The notes: a model not told the origin generated them from the letters alone. 6,543 bases of DNA from JADKIH01 sp031411835 (GCA_031411835.1 JANOBV010000105.1:1-6543), one strand, 5' to 3'; positions 1 to 6,027 are shown, numbered from the stretch's first letter. Program-made: numbers and translations.

Positions 1-117
1 CACAAGCACACAAAAGACCACGGAAATTTTTGTATGTTTTTTGTGAATCTGTGTTCTTCGTGTTTTAAAAGAAATCTAAATTCCGTGGTCCTTTGTGTGC
101 TTGTGCTCTTGTGTTTT
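1..117. repeat. Long imperfect inverted repeat of TTGTG-rich words downstream of the peroxidase gene
   Basis: Bases 1-29 pair with 78-105: 14 bp perfect, one A/C mismatch (15/91), 10 bp, a one-base bulge (A26), then 3 bp, about 27 paired bases around a 48-nt loop. The loop also has a degenerate direct copy of the right side: 41-66 and 93-117 both start TTGTG, pass through TGTG and TCTT, and end GTGTTTT. The left arm begins at the window edge, so the element may extend further. It lies 3 bp beyond the stop codon of the peroxidase gene and could end its transcript or protect its 3' end. The vocabulary of TTGTG/TCGTG words resembles dispersed intergenic repeats, which I infer rather than know. 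The structure itself is directly visible. Confidence 0.75.
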
Positions 118-119
118 CA

Positions 120-2024
120 CTAATAGTCCCCACCAATCTTCCGCGAATTCAACAATTCATTATTCTCAAACTGCGGTAATCGAGAAGGAATTTCATTCAG
201 CGAAATTGTATCATTCAACGTTTCAAAAAAGGATTTAAGTTGAAATTTTTCAGTTGGTGTTAAATTCAGCGGCTCTTCGGAGAGCGTCTGATTAGAAACT
301 TCATAGCCGAGTCCTATTCCACCACCTCTATCATAAAAGTCAATTACTTCATCGAGTGTTTTGAAAACTCCATTGTGCATGTATGGCGCAGTCAATGCAA
401 CATTTCTAAGTCCCGGAGTTTTGAATGAATTCTTGAATATGTCGACCGGAATAATTCCATATCGCCCAATGTCATCGTCTAACGTTCTCGGCTTTGTATT
501 CTTTGCTGAAGGCACACCAATGATCTCCCATTCTGTTTCTACATATACTGGTGGCACAAGACTATTGAACAATGGAAGAAAATGACAAGAGCCACAAGCT
601 CCTTTACCCATGAAGATATTAAATCCTTCAACTTCATCATTGTTCATCAGCATTTCTCGGCCACTGATTGTTTTATCGAAATTAGTATTCATGCCAATCA
701 ATGTACGTTCGTATTCAGCAATTGAAATTAGAATCGAACGACTAGAAATTACAGTATCTTCAGTTCCGGCGTAGGCAGACTTAAATAATTTACGGTACTC
801 TTCAGAGTGCACAAGTTTATCAGCTACTGATGAGAAGTCGTTATGCATTTCGAGTGGATTACTCATTACTCGTCCCGCTTGATCTTCGAATGAAAATGCC
901 CTACCATCATGAAATAATTTTCTTTGCAGAACGGAGTTAATAATTGTAGGTGCATTTCTTGTTAAGAACTTTCCGGGTTCAAAAGATTGACTTAATGGTA
1001 ATCCGTCAGTAAATGCTTTCCCCGGTTGATGACAAGATGCGCACGCTCTTAAATTGTTTGCAGATAAAGCAGGATCGAAAAATAAGATTCTCCCTAGGTT
1101 TGCAACCTCTACTTGATTTGCATTCGACTTTCCCGGAACAAAGAAATATGTATTGAAAGAATGTGGATCAAAGATCGATCGATTTTGATAATTGATAGCT
1201 GTTGTGAAATACAAATCAACATCACTTAACATAATACTTCGCAATTTTGACAAAGCACCACTTAATTCATTATAGTAATCGTTATAGAAATGAAAATAGT
1301 CCACTGCGCCAATTTTATAAGATGACAAAGCAACAAGTGAACGATCGATCTGCGAATAGAAATTAGTGATCTCCGTCTTTTTCTTATCATCAACATCAGA
1401 GTAAGCAGCATTGATCAACGACTTCATGCCGACTAAAACAAATTCAGATTCCACCACTCCATTTTTGCTATCAGCTGTTTCAAAATCTGCAAACCCAAGC
1501 ATAAATTGACGAACCATTTGCATTTGCAATGCTTCCCAAAGGGAACGTTCATCGAAATCAAATTGTGAATATGAATTTGGTAAATTTGCAATCAGAGCAT
1601 ATGACTGATCGATAGCATTCTTTAATTCTTTACGATGAAATGCAAGACTATCAGAGTACAAAATATTTTCTATGTATTGAAATCCGCTGAAAGGCACAGG
1701 CGGTGTCACTTCATCATCCTCTTCAATTGCCGGAACAACTGCTTTGTTCAATCTGAATGCTTCACCGGGAAAAAAGTAAGCAAGCACACCTTCAATCTTC
1801 TTATACTTATTTCTGCAATCGTTCAATGTTAGTCGTGCAGCAATGGTATCAATTTTCTTTTCATTACACTGCTTCGACAAAACAATCACACTTGAAAGCA
1901 AACTATCGGTCTGCAGCGTCATTTCTTTTCTGACTCTTGCATTAAAGTTATCCTCATCCGAACCATTAAAAGCAAACAGTCCAACACATATAAAAATAAA
2001 AACAACAATCTGAACTATTCTCAT
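120..2024 (-). CDS. Secreted di-heme cytochrome c peroxidase with N-terminal imelysin-like region
   Basis: The 634-residue protein starts with a hydrophobic export signal (about residues 3-19), so it should act in the periplasm or at the cell surface. The C-terminal half (about 305-620) is a CcpA/MauG-type peroxidase, a family that reduces hydrogen peroxide or oxidises other substrates using two c-type hemes. Both heme sites are present: CASCH at 328-332 and CGSCH at 477-481. Family signatures also seen are GRILFFDPALS, FHDGRAFSFEDQA (His372) and APYMHNG (Met549, a candidate axial ligand), followed by TLDEVIDFYDRGGG. Typical enzymes are 320-400 residues, so about 300 residues are extra. That region contains SGFQYIEN at 113-120, close to the imelysin GxHxxE motif but with Gln116 for His. 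The ATG lies 4 bp after the stop of the upstream TPR-like gene, with AGGAAT before it, so the two are probably cotranscribed. The peroxidase call is firm; physiological substrate and the role of the N-terminal part are unknown. Confidence 0.93.
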   Translation of the reverse strand: MRIVQIVVFIFICVGLFAFNGSDEDNFNARVRKEMTLQTDSLLSSVIVLSKQCNEKKIDTIAARLTLNDCRNKYKKIEGVLAYFFPGEAFRLNKAVVPAIEEDDEVTPPVPFSGFQYIENILYSDSLAFHRKELKNAIDQSYALIANLPNSYSQFDFDERSLWEALQMQMVRQFMLGFADFETADSKNGVVESEFVLVGMKSLINAAYSDVDDKKKTEITNFYSQIDRSLVALSSYKIGAVDYFHFYNDYYNELSGALSKLRSIMLSDVDLYFTTAINYQNRSIFDPHSFNTYFFVPGKSNANQVEVANLGRILFFDPALSANNLRACASCHQPGKAFTDGLPLSQSFEPGKFLTRNAPTIINSVLQRKLFHDGRAFSFEDQAGRVMSNPLEMHNDFSSVADKLVHSEEYRKLFKSAYAGTEDTVISSRSILISIAEYERTLIGMNTNFDKTISGREMLMNNDEVEGFNIFMGKGACGSCHFLPLFNSLVPPVYVETEWEIIGVPSAKNTKPRTLDDDIGRYGIIPVDIFKNSFKTPGLRNVALTAPYMHNGVFKTLDEVIDFYDRGGGIGLGYEVSNQTLSEEPLNLTPTEKFQLKSFFETLNDTISLNEIPSRLPQFENNELLNSRKIGGDY

Positions 2025-2028
2025 ATTC

Positions 2029-3561
2029 CTATGCTAATTCAATCTGCTCCGCTTTATATTTTTTTCTCATTTCTTTCATCGCAGCAGAATGATCGTAAGG
2101 TACATTTTTTAGTTTGGATTTGAACCAGGCGGTGAAGGGGATTAGGAAGTCATCTTTCATTATATCTTCTTTTAAAAATGAATTAAAGCTGTCCAAATCT
2201 TTTTTAGAAAGCGATGAAAAATCGTAGCCAACATTTTTTAAACATGACAGTAAAAAAATAATTTTTTTGTTTGAAAACAACCTGAAATCTGATGATGTGA
2301 AAACAAATTTACTTTTGCGAAGTAAATCGAATATTTTATCTGCATGATCATACTTTGCTAATTCAATTGTTGTCATCAATTGCAATATTTTCTTCTCAAT
2401 TTCCAAACTTAAATCAGCTCTATTTTTAATTTTAAATGTTGAAAGATGCAACAAAGCCTCTTGATATTTCCCTGCAACAAATAAGTTTAATATAAATAAA
2501 AAATATATTCTGTTTTTCAAACTAACATCTATTTTTTCAATTTCTAAGTTTGAAATTAGTTTACCATAATAATTTGACTTATTCAGGTCTCCAGAAATAA
2601 AATTTAATACAGCATTTTGATAATATAATACAACTTTGGTTTCTTTGATTCGATTCAAATATTTAGAGGCTTCATTCAAATACAAGTTAGCCTGATTGAA
2701 TTCATGTGCATTTCGTTTATAGAGTGCAATATTCAACATAATTGTTCCATATCGATTGTTTGAAAATAGTAATGTTCCATTTACAGAATCTAACAATTCA
2801 ATTAAAATTTGCCCCGCTTTTGAATTGTTTCCATTCATACTAAAATATTGGGCTTTTATCATTGAAGAATAAAACCTCAATGTATAAGAATTAATCTTTA
2901 ATTCTAGTGAGTCGACTTTTTTCATCGCTAATCTATATTCACTAATTGTTTTTCCTACCTCACATCTACTATGTAATAATATCAAATCTGTATATATTTT
3001 TTTTATGTAGCTCAACGACAAACTAAATTTTTGATATTTAGAAAGATCCTTGTCCAATAATTTTATTTCTTCATTTGAATCGGTTCCAGGGAATCTAATT
3101 CTTTTTTTATAAAGTGCATAAATTAAAATTTCAAAACATTCATATTCCTTAGAGGAACTAATAACTTGATTTAAGATTTCATCAGAGAGTTTAAAAAGAC
3201 CACGAAATCGAAAAAGATCAACTAATAACAATTTCCTCTCTAGAGCGAATATGATTTTTGCTCTATCATCATAACTATCATTCAATTCAATAAGCTCATT
3301 ATTAGAAACAACATCAAGCATTTTATCAAATAATCTTTGATTTAATTTCCGAAAAGCCGATAGATTCAATTTATTATACAACTTTAATTGTACGTCCATT
3401 AAAGATATATCAACCGAGTTTGCTAAAAAATCTAAATATTTCAAAGAAATTTTCTGACTATCATTGGCATTACTTTTCCCCAACAATTTCTTCCTTAACT
3501 CCCTGACTTCAAAATCTTTAAGATTGTTAAAAATTGATTTTACTGATTGGAATTCTTTCAT
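2029..3561 (-). CDS. TPR-like helical protein of unknown function (paralog A)
   Basis: The 510-residue protein has no signal peptide and should be cytoplasmic. It is rich in Lys, Leu, Ser and Asn and appears all-helical, with the spaced aromatic/small residue pattern of degenerate tetratricopeptide repeats through about 100-440; no catalytic motif is visible. It is a paralog of the protein at 3981-5495. Residues 97-150 align without gaps with the same numbered residues there, 20 of 54 identical. Shared landmarks are LNLSAFRKL (65-73), an NRYG segment near 269, GDLNKS near 324 and LIPFTAWF at 473-480. It is the first gene of a probable two-gene operon with the peroxidase, 4 bp downstream. AAGGA precedes the ATG. 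A palindrome at 3578-3599 lies just upstream and may control it. TPR folds usually bind peptides or proteins, so a scaffold or receptor role is possible, but I do not recognise a named family. Base composition is visibly AT-richer than the peroxidase gene. Confidence 0.85.
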   Translation of the reverse strand: MKEFQSVKSIFNNLKDFEVRELRKKLLGKSNANDSQKISLKYLDFLANSVDISLMDVQLKLYNKLNLSAFRKLNQRLFDKMLDVVSNNELIELNDSYDDRAKIIFALERKLLLVDLFRFRGLFKLSDEILNQVISSSKEYECFEILIYALYKKRIRFPGTDSNEEIKLLDKDLSKYQKFSLSLSYIKKIYTDLILLHSRCEVGKTISEYRLAMKKVDSLELKINSYTLRFYSSMIKAQYFSMNGNNSKAGQILIELLDSVNGTLLFSNNRYGTIMLNIALYKRNAHEFNQANLYLNEASKYLNRIKETKVVLYYQNAVLNFISGDLNKSNYYGKLISNLEIEKIDVSLKNRIYFLFILNLFVAGKYQEALLHLSTFKIKNRADLSLEIEKKILQLMTTIELAKYDHADKIFDLLRKSKFVFTSSDFRLFSNKKIIFLLSCLKNVGYDFSSLSKKDLDSFNSFLKEDIMKDDFLIPFTAWFKSKLKNVPYDHSAAMKEMRKKYKAEQIELA

Positions 3562-3571
3562 TATCCTTAAT

Positions 3572-3599
3572 ATTATACACTTAATTTAAGTATTAAGTG
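3572..3599 (-). promoter_or_regulatory. Candidate promoter/operator of paralog A: palindrome beside a TATAAT
   Basis: CACTTAAT (3578-3585) and ATTAAGTG (3592-3599) are perfect 8-bp inverted arms around TTAAGT, which itself repeats the half-site word a third time. On the minus strand the arms lie immediately upstream of TATAAT (3572-3577), 11 bp from the start codon of paralog A. A TATTTTG, one base short of the Bacteroidota -7 consensus, lies further up at about 3605-3611. Either promoter would put the palindrome where a repressor or activator could act. The neighbouring XRE protein is the natural candidate, by inference only. Confidence 0.45.
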
Positions 3600-3629
3600 A
3601 TGTCCAAAATATATGAATTTCTTCCAAGA

Positions 3630-3655
3630 CACAACAAACTTGTGAAATATTTTTG
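3630..3655 (+). promoter_or_regulatory. Promoter of the XRE gene: TAnnTTTG box with adjoining inverted repeat
   Basis: TATTTTTG at 3648-3655 matches the Bacteroidota -7 consensus TAnnTTTG exactly and ends 18 bp before the ATG at 3674. No TTG is seen at the -33 distance. Directly upstream, CACAA (3630-3634) and TTGTG (3640-3644) form an inverted repeat with a 5-bp spacer, a possible operator for autoregulation. Because the TTG at 3653 lies inside the -7 box, it is unlikely to be the start codon. Confidence 0.5.
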
Positions 3656-3673
3656 ATAGAAAATAAAATCAAA

Positions 3674-3991
3674 ATGGAAAGAAAAAACACAAGCCCAATC
3701 TTAACAAATCTGGGTAGTACTTTAAGGCAACTTAGAATGAGGAAGGGGTTTAAATCAGCAGAACTATTTAGTTTTGAAAACGAATTAAACAGGACTGCAT
3801 ATTGGCGATGGGAAAATGGTCAAAACATTACTATGAAAAACCTAATTAGACTTTGTGACATCCACAAATTAACTTTAAAAGAACTATTTGAAATAATTGA
3901 AAACAGATACAGCATTGAGCATAGAAACGAACTTCTAAATGAGCCTGACAGCGTACTTATTAAGAATAAGTACAAAAAGACTAAATATTAG
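3674..3991 (+). CDS. XRE-family helix-turn-helix transcriptional regulator
   Basis: A 105-residue cytoplasmic DNA-binding protein made of essentially one HTH domain (about residues 13-75). LGSTLRQLRMRKGFKSAELF is the first helix pair, and NRTAYWRWENGQNI (39-52) covers the recognition helix and following turn. LIRLCDIHKLTLKELFEI completes the fold. This pattern (xFxFExxxNRTxYWRWExG) is the version of XRE domain widespread in Bacteroidota. The short charged C-terminal tail carries no recognisable sensor domain. The ATG at 3674 is preferred over an in-frame TTG at 3653, which falls inside the probable -7 box and would only add seven residues. The gene is divergent from TPR-like paralog A and convergent with paralog B, overlapping B's 3' end by 11 bp. 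Regulation of A, B or itself is a reasonable inference from position; targets are unknown. Confidence 0.88.
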   Translation: MERKNTSPILTNLGSTLRQLRMRKGFKSAELFSFENELNRTAYWRWENGQNITMKNLIRLCDIHKLTLKELFEIIENRYSIEHRNELLNEPDSVLIKNKYKKTKY

Positions 3992-5495
3992 CAATAATGG
4001 TGTCATATAAAGGGCCTGAATAATTAACTTTATTATCAAACCAGATATGAAAGGGGATTAATTCAGGACCTTTAATGTTCCAAGAACTTTTTCCACCCTT
4101 TAAATTTAATTCTGTTAAATATTTTTTCTTTTTTATTGATACTGCCTTAAAATTGTAATCATCGTTCAATAGCGCAACTAGAATCCGTAAGATGATACGA
4201 TATCGACTTGGCGCAGTTCCTGATTTTGAAATTCTTTTAAAAAATTTTTCCAAATTTTGCACATTTAAATCAACCGAATCTGTATCATTTAATTCGATTT
4301 TACACATAATAGCTAAAATTCTGATATTAATATTCCAACCTTCTTTATCTTTATCAATTTCGCTTAATTGTTTTAGGCTTTTCATACAATCAATGTAATT
4401 ATTTTCGATAAACATTAAAACTGCTGAAAGATAATTCCATTTGTTTATACTTAAAATTATATTGTTTTCTTTGGGAAGATTGCATAAATTATCAATCAGA
4501 CTTTTACTTTTGTTAAAATCTCCAAGATAGAAATTCGCATAGAATTTGTTTTCTTGGACCAATGCTTTATTGAAAATATTATTTGGGAAATATTTATTCG
4601 AATCTTCTGATAGTTGAAGTGAATCTTCGAAATTTCGAAGTTTAATACAATTTTCGGATTTAGAAAGTAAAACCGATCCCATTCTATTATCTGAATAAAC
4701 AGATTTTTTTTTAAGTATTTTAATGGCAACGTCTAATGACTCATCAGCTCTCACGAAATTATTTTCGTTTTGAAACATTTGTGTTTTAAGAAGCTGCAAA
4801 AAATAGCCAGTCAAGTTTGATTTGTGAAGGTTAAATTCAGTCTCCAATGATGAAATCCCTTTTTTAAGTTCATCAAAATAACTCATTTCATTTCCAGCTG
4901 TTGCAATTTTATTCATAATTGAATTAAAATCAGATTGACATTTTCGAAATGACTCATATTTTTCATTTGTTAATTTAATCTCAAAATAAATTTTATCAAG
5001 TTCTCTTTTATTGGTCCTCAATCTAACAAATTTTTCCCTCGTTATTAAGCTTTGAATAATCAAATCATAAAGTTCATACTCAGAAGAAATAATAATTGTT
5101 TTTTTGCATATTGAATCTGCTTGTTCTCGTAAACCTTTTAAATTTAATATATCAGCTTGAATTAATTTTTTTTTCAACGAAAATATTATTGCGTTTCTTT
5201 TCGAGTAGCCTCCGTTTTCAATTGAAGAATCCAACAACATTGAATCAAGTACTTTTTCTCTCAAACGAGTACATAATTTATTGAAAGCTGAGTAATTTAA
5301 AGAATGGTAGATGTTCTTTTGAATTTCGCTTGAATTTAAACCTGGCTCAATTAATAATAAATTAACTAACAACAATGATTTGCTTTCTTTTTTAATCTTA
5401 TTGTCCTTTTGTGATTGTAAGATTCTAGCCAAGGCATTCATTTCTTCAACTGAAAGTTTTTTTATTAAGCTTCTTAAAGAATTTAAGTTATTCAT
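3981..5495 (-). CDS. TPR-like helical protein of unknown function (paralog B)
   Basis: The 504-residue protein lacks a signal peptide, is Lys/Leu/Asn-rich and looks all-helical. It shows degenerate TPR-like periodicity through roughly 100-440. It is homologous along its whole length to the product of 2029-3561. LNYSAFNKL (67-75), the gap-free block 97-150 (20 of 54 identical), DNRMG (269-273), GDFNKS (325-330) and LIPFHIWF (479-486) have direct counterparts at nearly the same positions there. The N-terminal LRSLIKKLSVEEMNALARIL resembles a short helical capping segment. No enzyme motif is seen. The gene is divergent from the small gene at 5582 across 86 bp and converges with the XRE gene, whose last 11 bp it overlaps. 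Unlike A, no gene follows it on the same strand within 400 bp. A protein- or peptide-binding role fits the fold class; the family is not one I can name. Confidence 0.85.
   Translation of the reverse strand: MNNLNSLRSLIKKLSVEEMNALARILQSQKDNKIKKESKSLLLVNLLLIEPGLNSSEIQKNIYHSLNYSAFNKLCTRLREKVLDSMLLDSSIENGGYSKRNAIIFSLKKKLIQADILNLKGLREQADSICKKTIIISSEYELYDLIIQSLITREKFVRLRTNKRELDKIYFEIKLTNEKYESFRKCQSDFNSIMNKIATAGNEMSYFDELKKGISSLETEFNLHKSNLTGYFLQLLKTQMFQNENNFVRADESLDVAIKILKKKSVYSDNRMGSVLLSKSENCIKLRNFEDSLQLSEDSNKYFPNNIFNKALVQENKFYANFYLGDFNKSKSLIDNLCNLPKENNIILSINKWNYLSAVLMFIENNYIDCMKSLKQLSEIDKDKEGWNINIRILAIMCKIELNDTDSVDLNVQNLEKFFKRISKSGTAPSRYRIILRILVALLNDDYNFKAVSIKKKKYLTELNLKGGKSSWNIKGPELIPFHIWFDNKVNYSGPLYDTIIANI
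4009..4073 (+). other. Hairpin-forming inverted repeat inside the 3' end of paralog B, just past the XRE stop
   Basis: Bases 4009-4021 (AAAGGGCCTGAAT) and 4061-4073 (ATTCAGGACCTTT) are 13-bp inverted arms with one mismatch and a 39-nt spacer. The repeat begins 17 nt after the XRE stop codon, where a terminator would be expected, and lies in codons for the last residues of paralog B. No U-tract follows on the plus strand, so an intrinsic terminator is not supported. It may simply reflect the repeated GPEL/SGPL coding. Confidence 0.3.
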
Positions 5496-5553
5496 TTTTT
5501 CATTTTATGTAAGAAACGGTAGCTATTTAATGGATATAGATTTAATGCTGATA

Positions 5554-5570
5554 TAAATTTGTTGTAACAA
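5554..5570 (+). promoter_or_regulatory. Promoter of the small gene: TAnnTTTG box overlapping a short palindrome
   Basis: TAAATTTG at 5554-5561 is an exact TAnnTTTG and ends 20 bp before the ATG at 5582, the same geometry as for the XRE gene. No -33 TTG is visible. TTGTT (5559-5563) and AACAA (5566-5570) form an inverted repeat across the box edge and could be an operator. The region is shared with the divergent start of paralog B at 5495. Confidence 0.45.
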
Positions 5571-5581
5571 AATAAATCAAC

Positions 5582-5788
5582 ATGATAGAAGCACTAATTG
5601 CATTGATGTTAGCCTTAGGGTTAACTTTTACAAAAACCGATTCTGGTTTGTTAAGCATTGATTCAAAAACAATGACGACACTTCAGCAAAATGAAAAATT
5701 CAAGAGCGAATTTTCAACTGATGCATTGACCGACATTGTCGTTACTGATGATGATGATCCTGCCAAGAATAATGGTGAAATACGATAG
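5582..5788 (+). CDS. Small protein with hydrophobic N-terminus and acidic C-terminus, unknown function
   Basis: The 68-residue product begins with a hydrophobic stretch (residues 1-17, MIEALIALMLALGLTF) and continues as a polar tail rich in Thr, Asp and Lys, with an acidic run DDDD at 56-59 and a basic C-terminal residue. The N-terminus could be a signal peptide or a membrane anchor, but it lacks the usual basic n-region and has Glu3, so export is uncertain. An in-frame stop at 5573 rules out a longer N-terminus. A TAnnTTTG box lies 20 bp upstream; no Shine-Dalgarno is seen, as is normal in Bacteroidota. It is divergent from TPR-like paralog B. A role as a precursor of a signalling peptide sensed by the TPR-like proteins can be imagined but nothing in the sequence proves it. 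It has mixed codon use and a clean promoter, so a real gene is likely though not certain. Confidence 0.6.
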   Translation: MIEALIALMLALGLTFTKTDSGLLSIDSKTMTTLQQNEKFKSEFSTDALTDIVVTDDDDPAKNNGEIR

Positions 5789-5817
5789 TTTTTATCTATG
5801 TCTAAAATAGATAAAAA
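5789..5817. repeat. 10-bp perfect hairpin directly after the small gene
   Basis: TTTTTATCTA (5789-5798) and TAGATAAAAA (5808-5817) are perfect inverted arms around a 9-nt loop, starting at the base after the stop codon of the small gene. It may act as a weak terminator or 3' protecting stem. It is AT-only in 8 of 10 pairs and no U-tract follows on the plus strand, so it is not a standard intrinsic terminator. Confidence 0.45.
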
Positions 5818-5856
5818 AGTAAGAGAAAAATTATTTTACCAAATTTTTCATGAAAA

Positions 5857-5887
5857 TGTATTTAAAATACAGTAATTCAATGAATTA
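5857..5887. promoter_or_regulatory. Two adjacent 15-bp palindromes, operator-like
   Basis: TGTATTTAAAATACA (5857-5871, 7-bp arms, one central base) is followed after a single G by TAATTCAATGAATTA (5873-5887, 6-bp arms, three central bases). Their centres are 16 bp apart, about one and a half helical turns. They lie just before the AGGAGG at 5895. Such placement suits a transcription-factor site, but the region is very AT-rich and chance palindromes are common in it. Confidence 0.35.
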
Positions 5888-5894
5888 AAAAACT

Positions 5895-5940
5895 AGGAGG
5901 CACCAATTTGATTAAAAACGAAAACACACAAAAAATTTAG
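5895..5940 (+). CDS. Possible ten-codon leader peptide behind a strong AGGAGG
   Basis: AGGAGG at 5895-5900 is the only perfect Shine-Dalgarno in front of any candidate gene here. Seven bases on, TTG (5908-5910) opens a ten-codon frame (fM)IKNENTQKI ending in TAG at 5938-5940; the coding part is 5908-5940. The stop lies in the 5' arm of a small stem (5936-5942 with 5956-5962, one G-U pair), and an intrinsic terminator follows at 5967. This is the arrangement of a leader peptide with attenuation. There is no run of codons for a single amino acid, and TTG is a weak start. The AGGAGG could also be chance. Confidence 0.25.
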
Positions 5941-5966
5941 TCAACTGCGAAATTTGGCTAAAAAAG

Positions 5967-6019
5967 GACATGAGGTTTTGCTCTAAAGGCTTAACCTCAT
6001 GTCTATTTATTTTTGTTTT
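5967..6019 (+). terminator. Rho-independent terminator
   Basis: GACATGAGGTT (5967-5977) pairs perfectly with AACCTCATGTC (5993-6003) over 11 bp, with a 15-nt loop. The plus-strand sequence right after the stem is U-rich (TATTTATTTTTGTTTT, 6004-6019). It is the best terminator in the window. It would end a transcript entering from the small gene or from the putative leader at 5895, and insulate the receiver gene, which has its own promoter immediately downstream. Confidence 0.8.
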
Positions 6020-6027
6020 GTCCCTTT

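Noticed and set aside
1..117. IS element end or CRISPR repeat
   Set aside because: No transposase or regularly spaced identical repeats are present; the element is a single large hairpin.
361..585. Plus-strand open frame of 74 codons inside the peroxidase gene
   Set aside because: It lies antisense to the conserved heme-binding and PYMHNG coding sequence; no recognisable product.
1635..1832. Plus-strand open frame of 65 codons inside the peroxidase gene
   Set aside because: Antisense shadow of the imelysin-like region; Cys/Phe-rich composition typical of non-coding frames.
3653..3673. TTG start that would lengthen the XRE protein by seven residues
   Set aside because: It overlaps the exact TAnnTTTG promoter box, and the HTH domain is complete from the ATG at 3674.
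4192..5284. Several short frames (4192-4398 and 5096-5284 plus, 4496-4729 minus) inside paralog B
   Set aside because: All overlap the 504-residue protein that has a clear paralog, and their translations look like low-complexity shadows.
3562..5581. Toxin-antitoxin or phage-defence reading of the XRE and TPR-like genes
   Set aside because: No nuclease, kinase, NTPase or other effector motif is visible in A or B, and the genes are not arranged as a toxin-antitoxin operon.
5582..5630. Resemblance of MIEALIALMLALGL to a type IV prepilin N-terminus
   Set aside because: There is no leader with a G/F cleavage site: an in-frame stop at 5573 rules out an N-terminal extension. The acidic tail is also unlike a pilin.
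5798..5875. 25-codon frame (MSKIDKKVREKLFYQIF...) starting in the hairpin after the small gene
   Set aside because: No ribosome binding site or promoter of its own; Lys/Phe-rich translation is what AT-rich intergenic DNA gives by chance.
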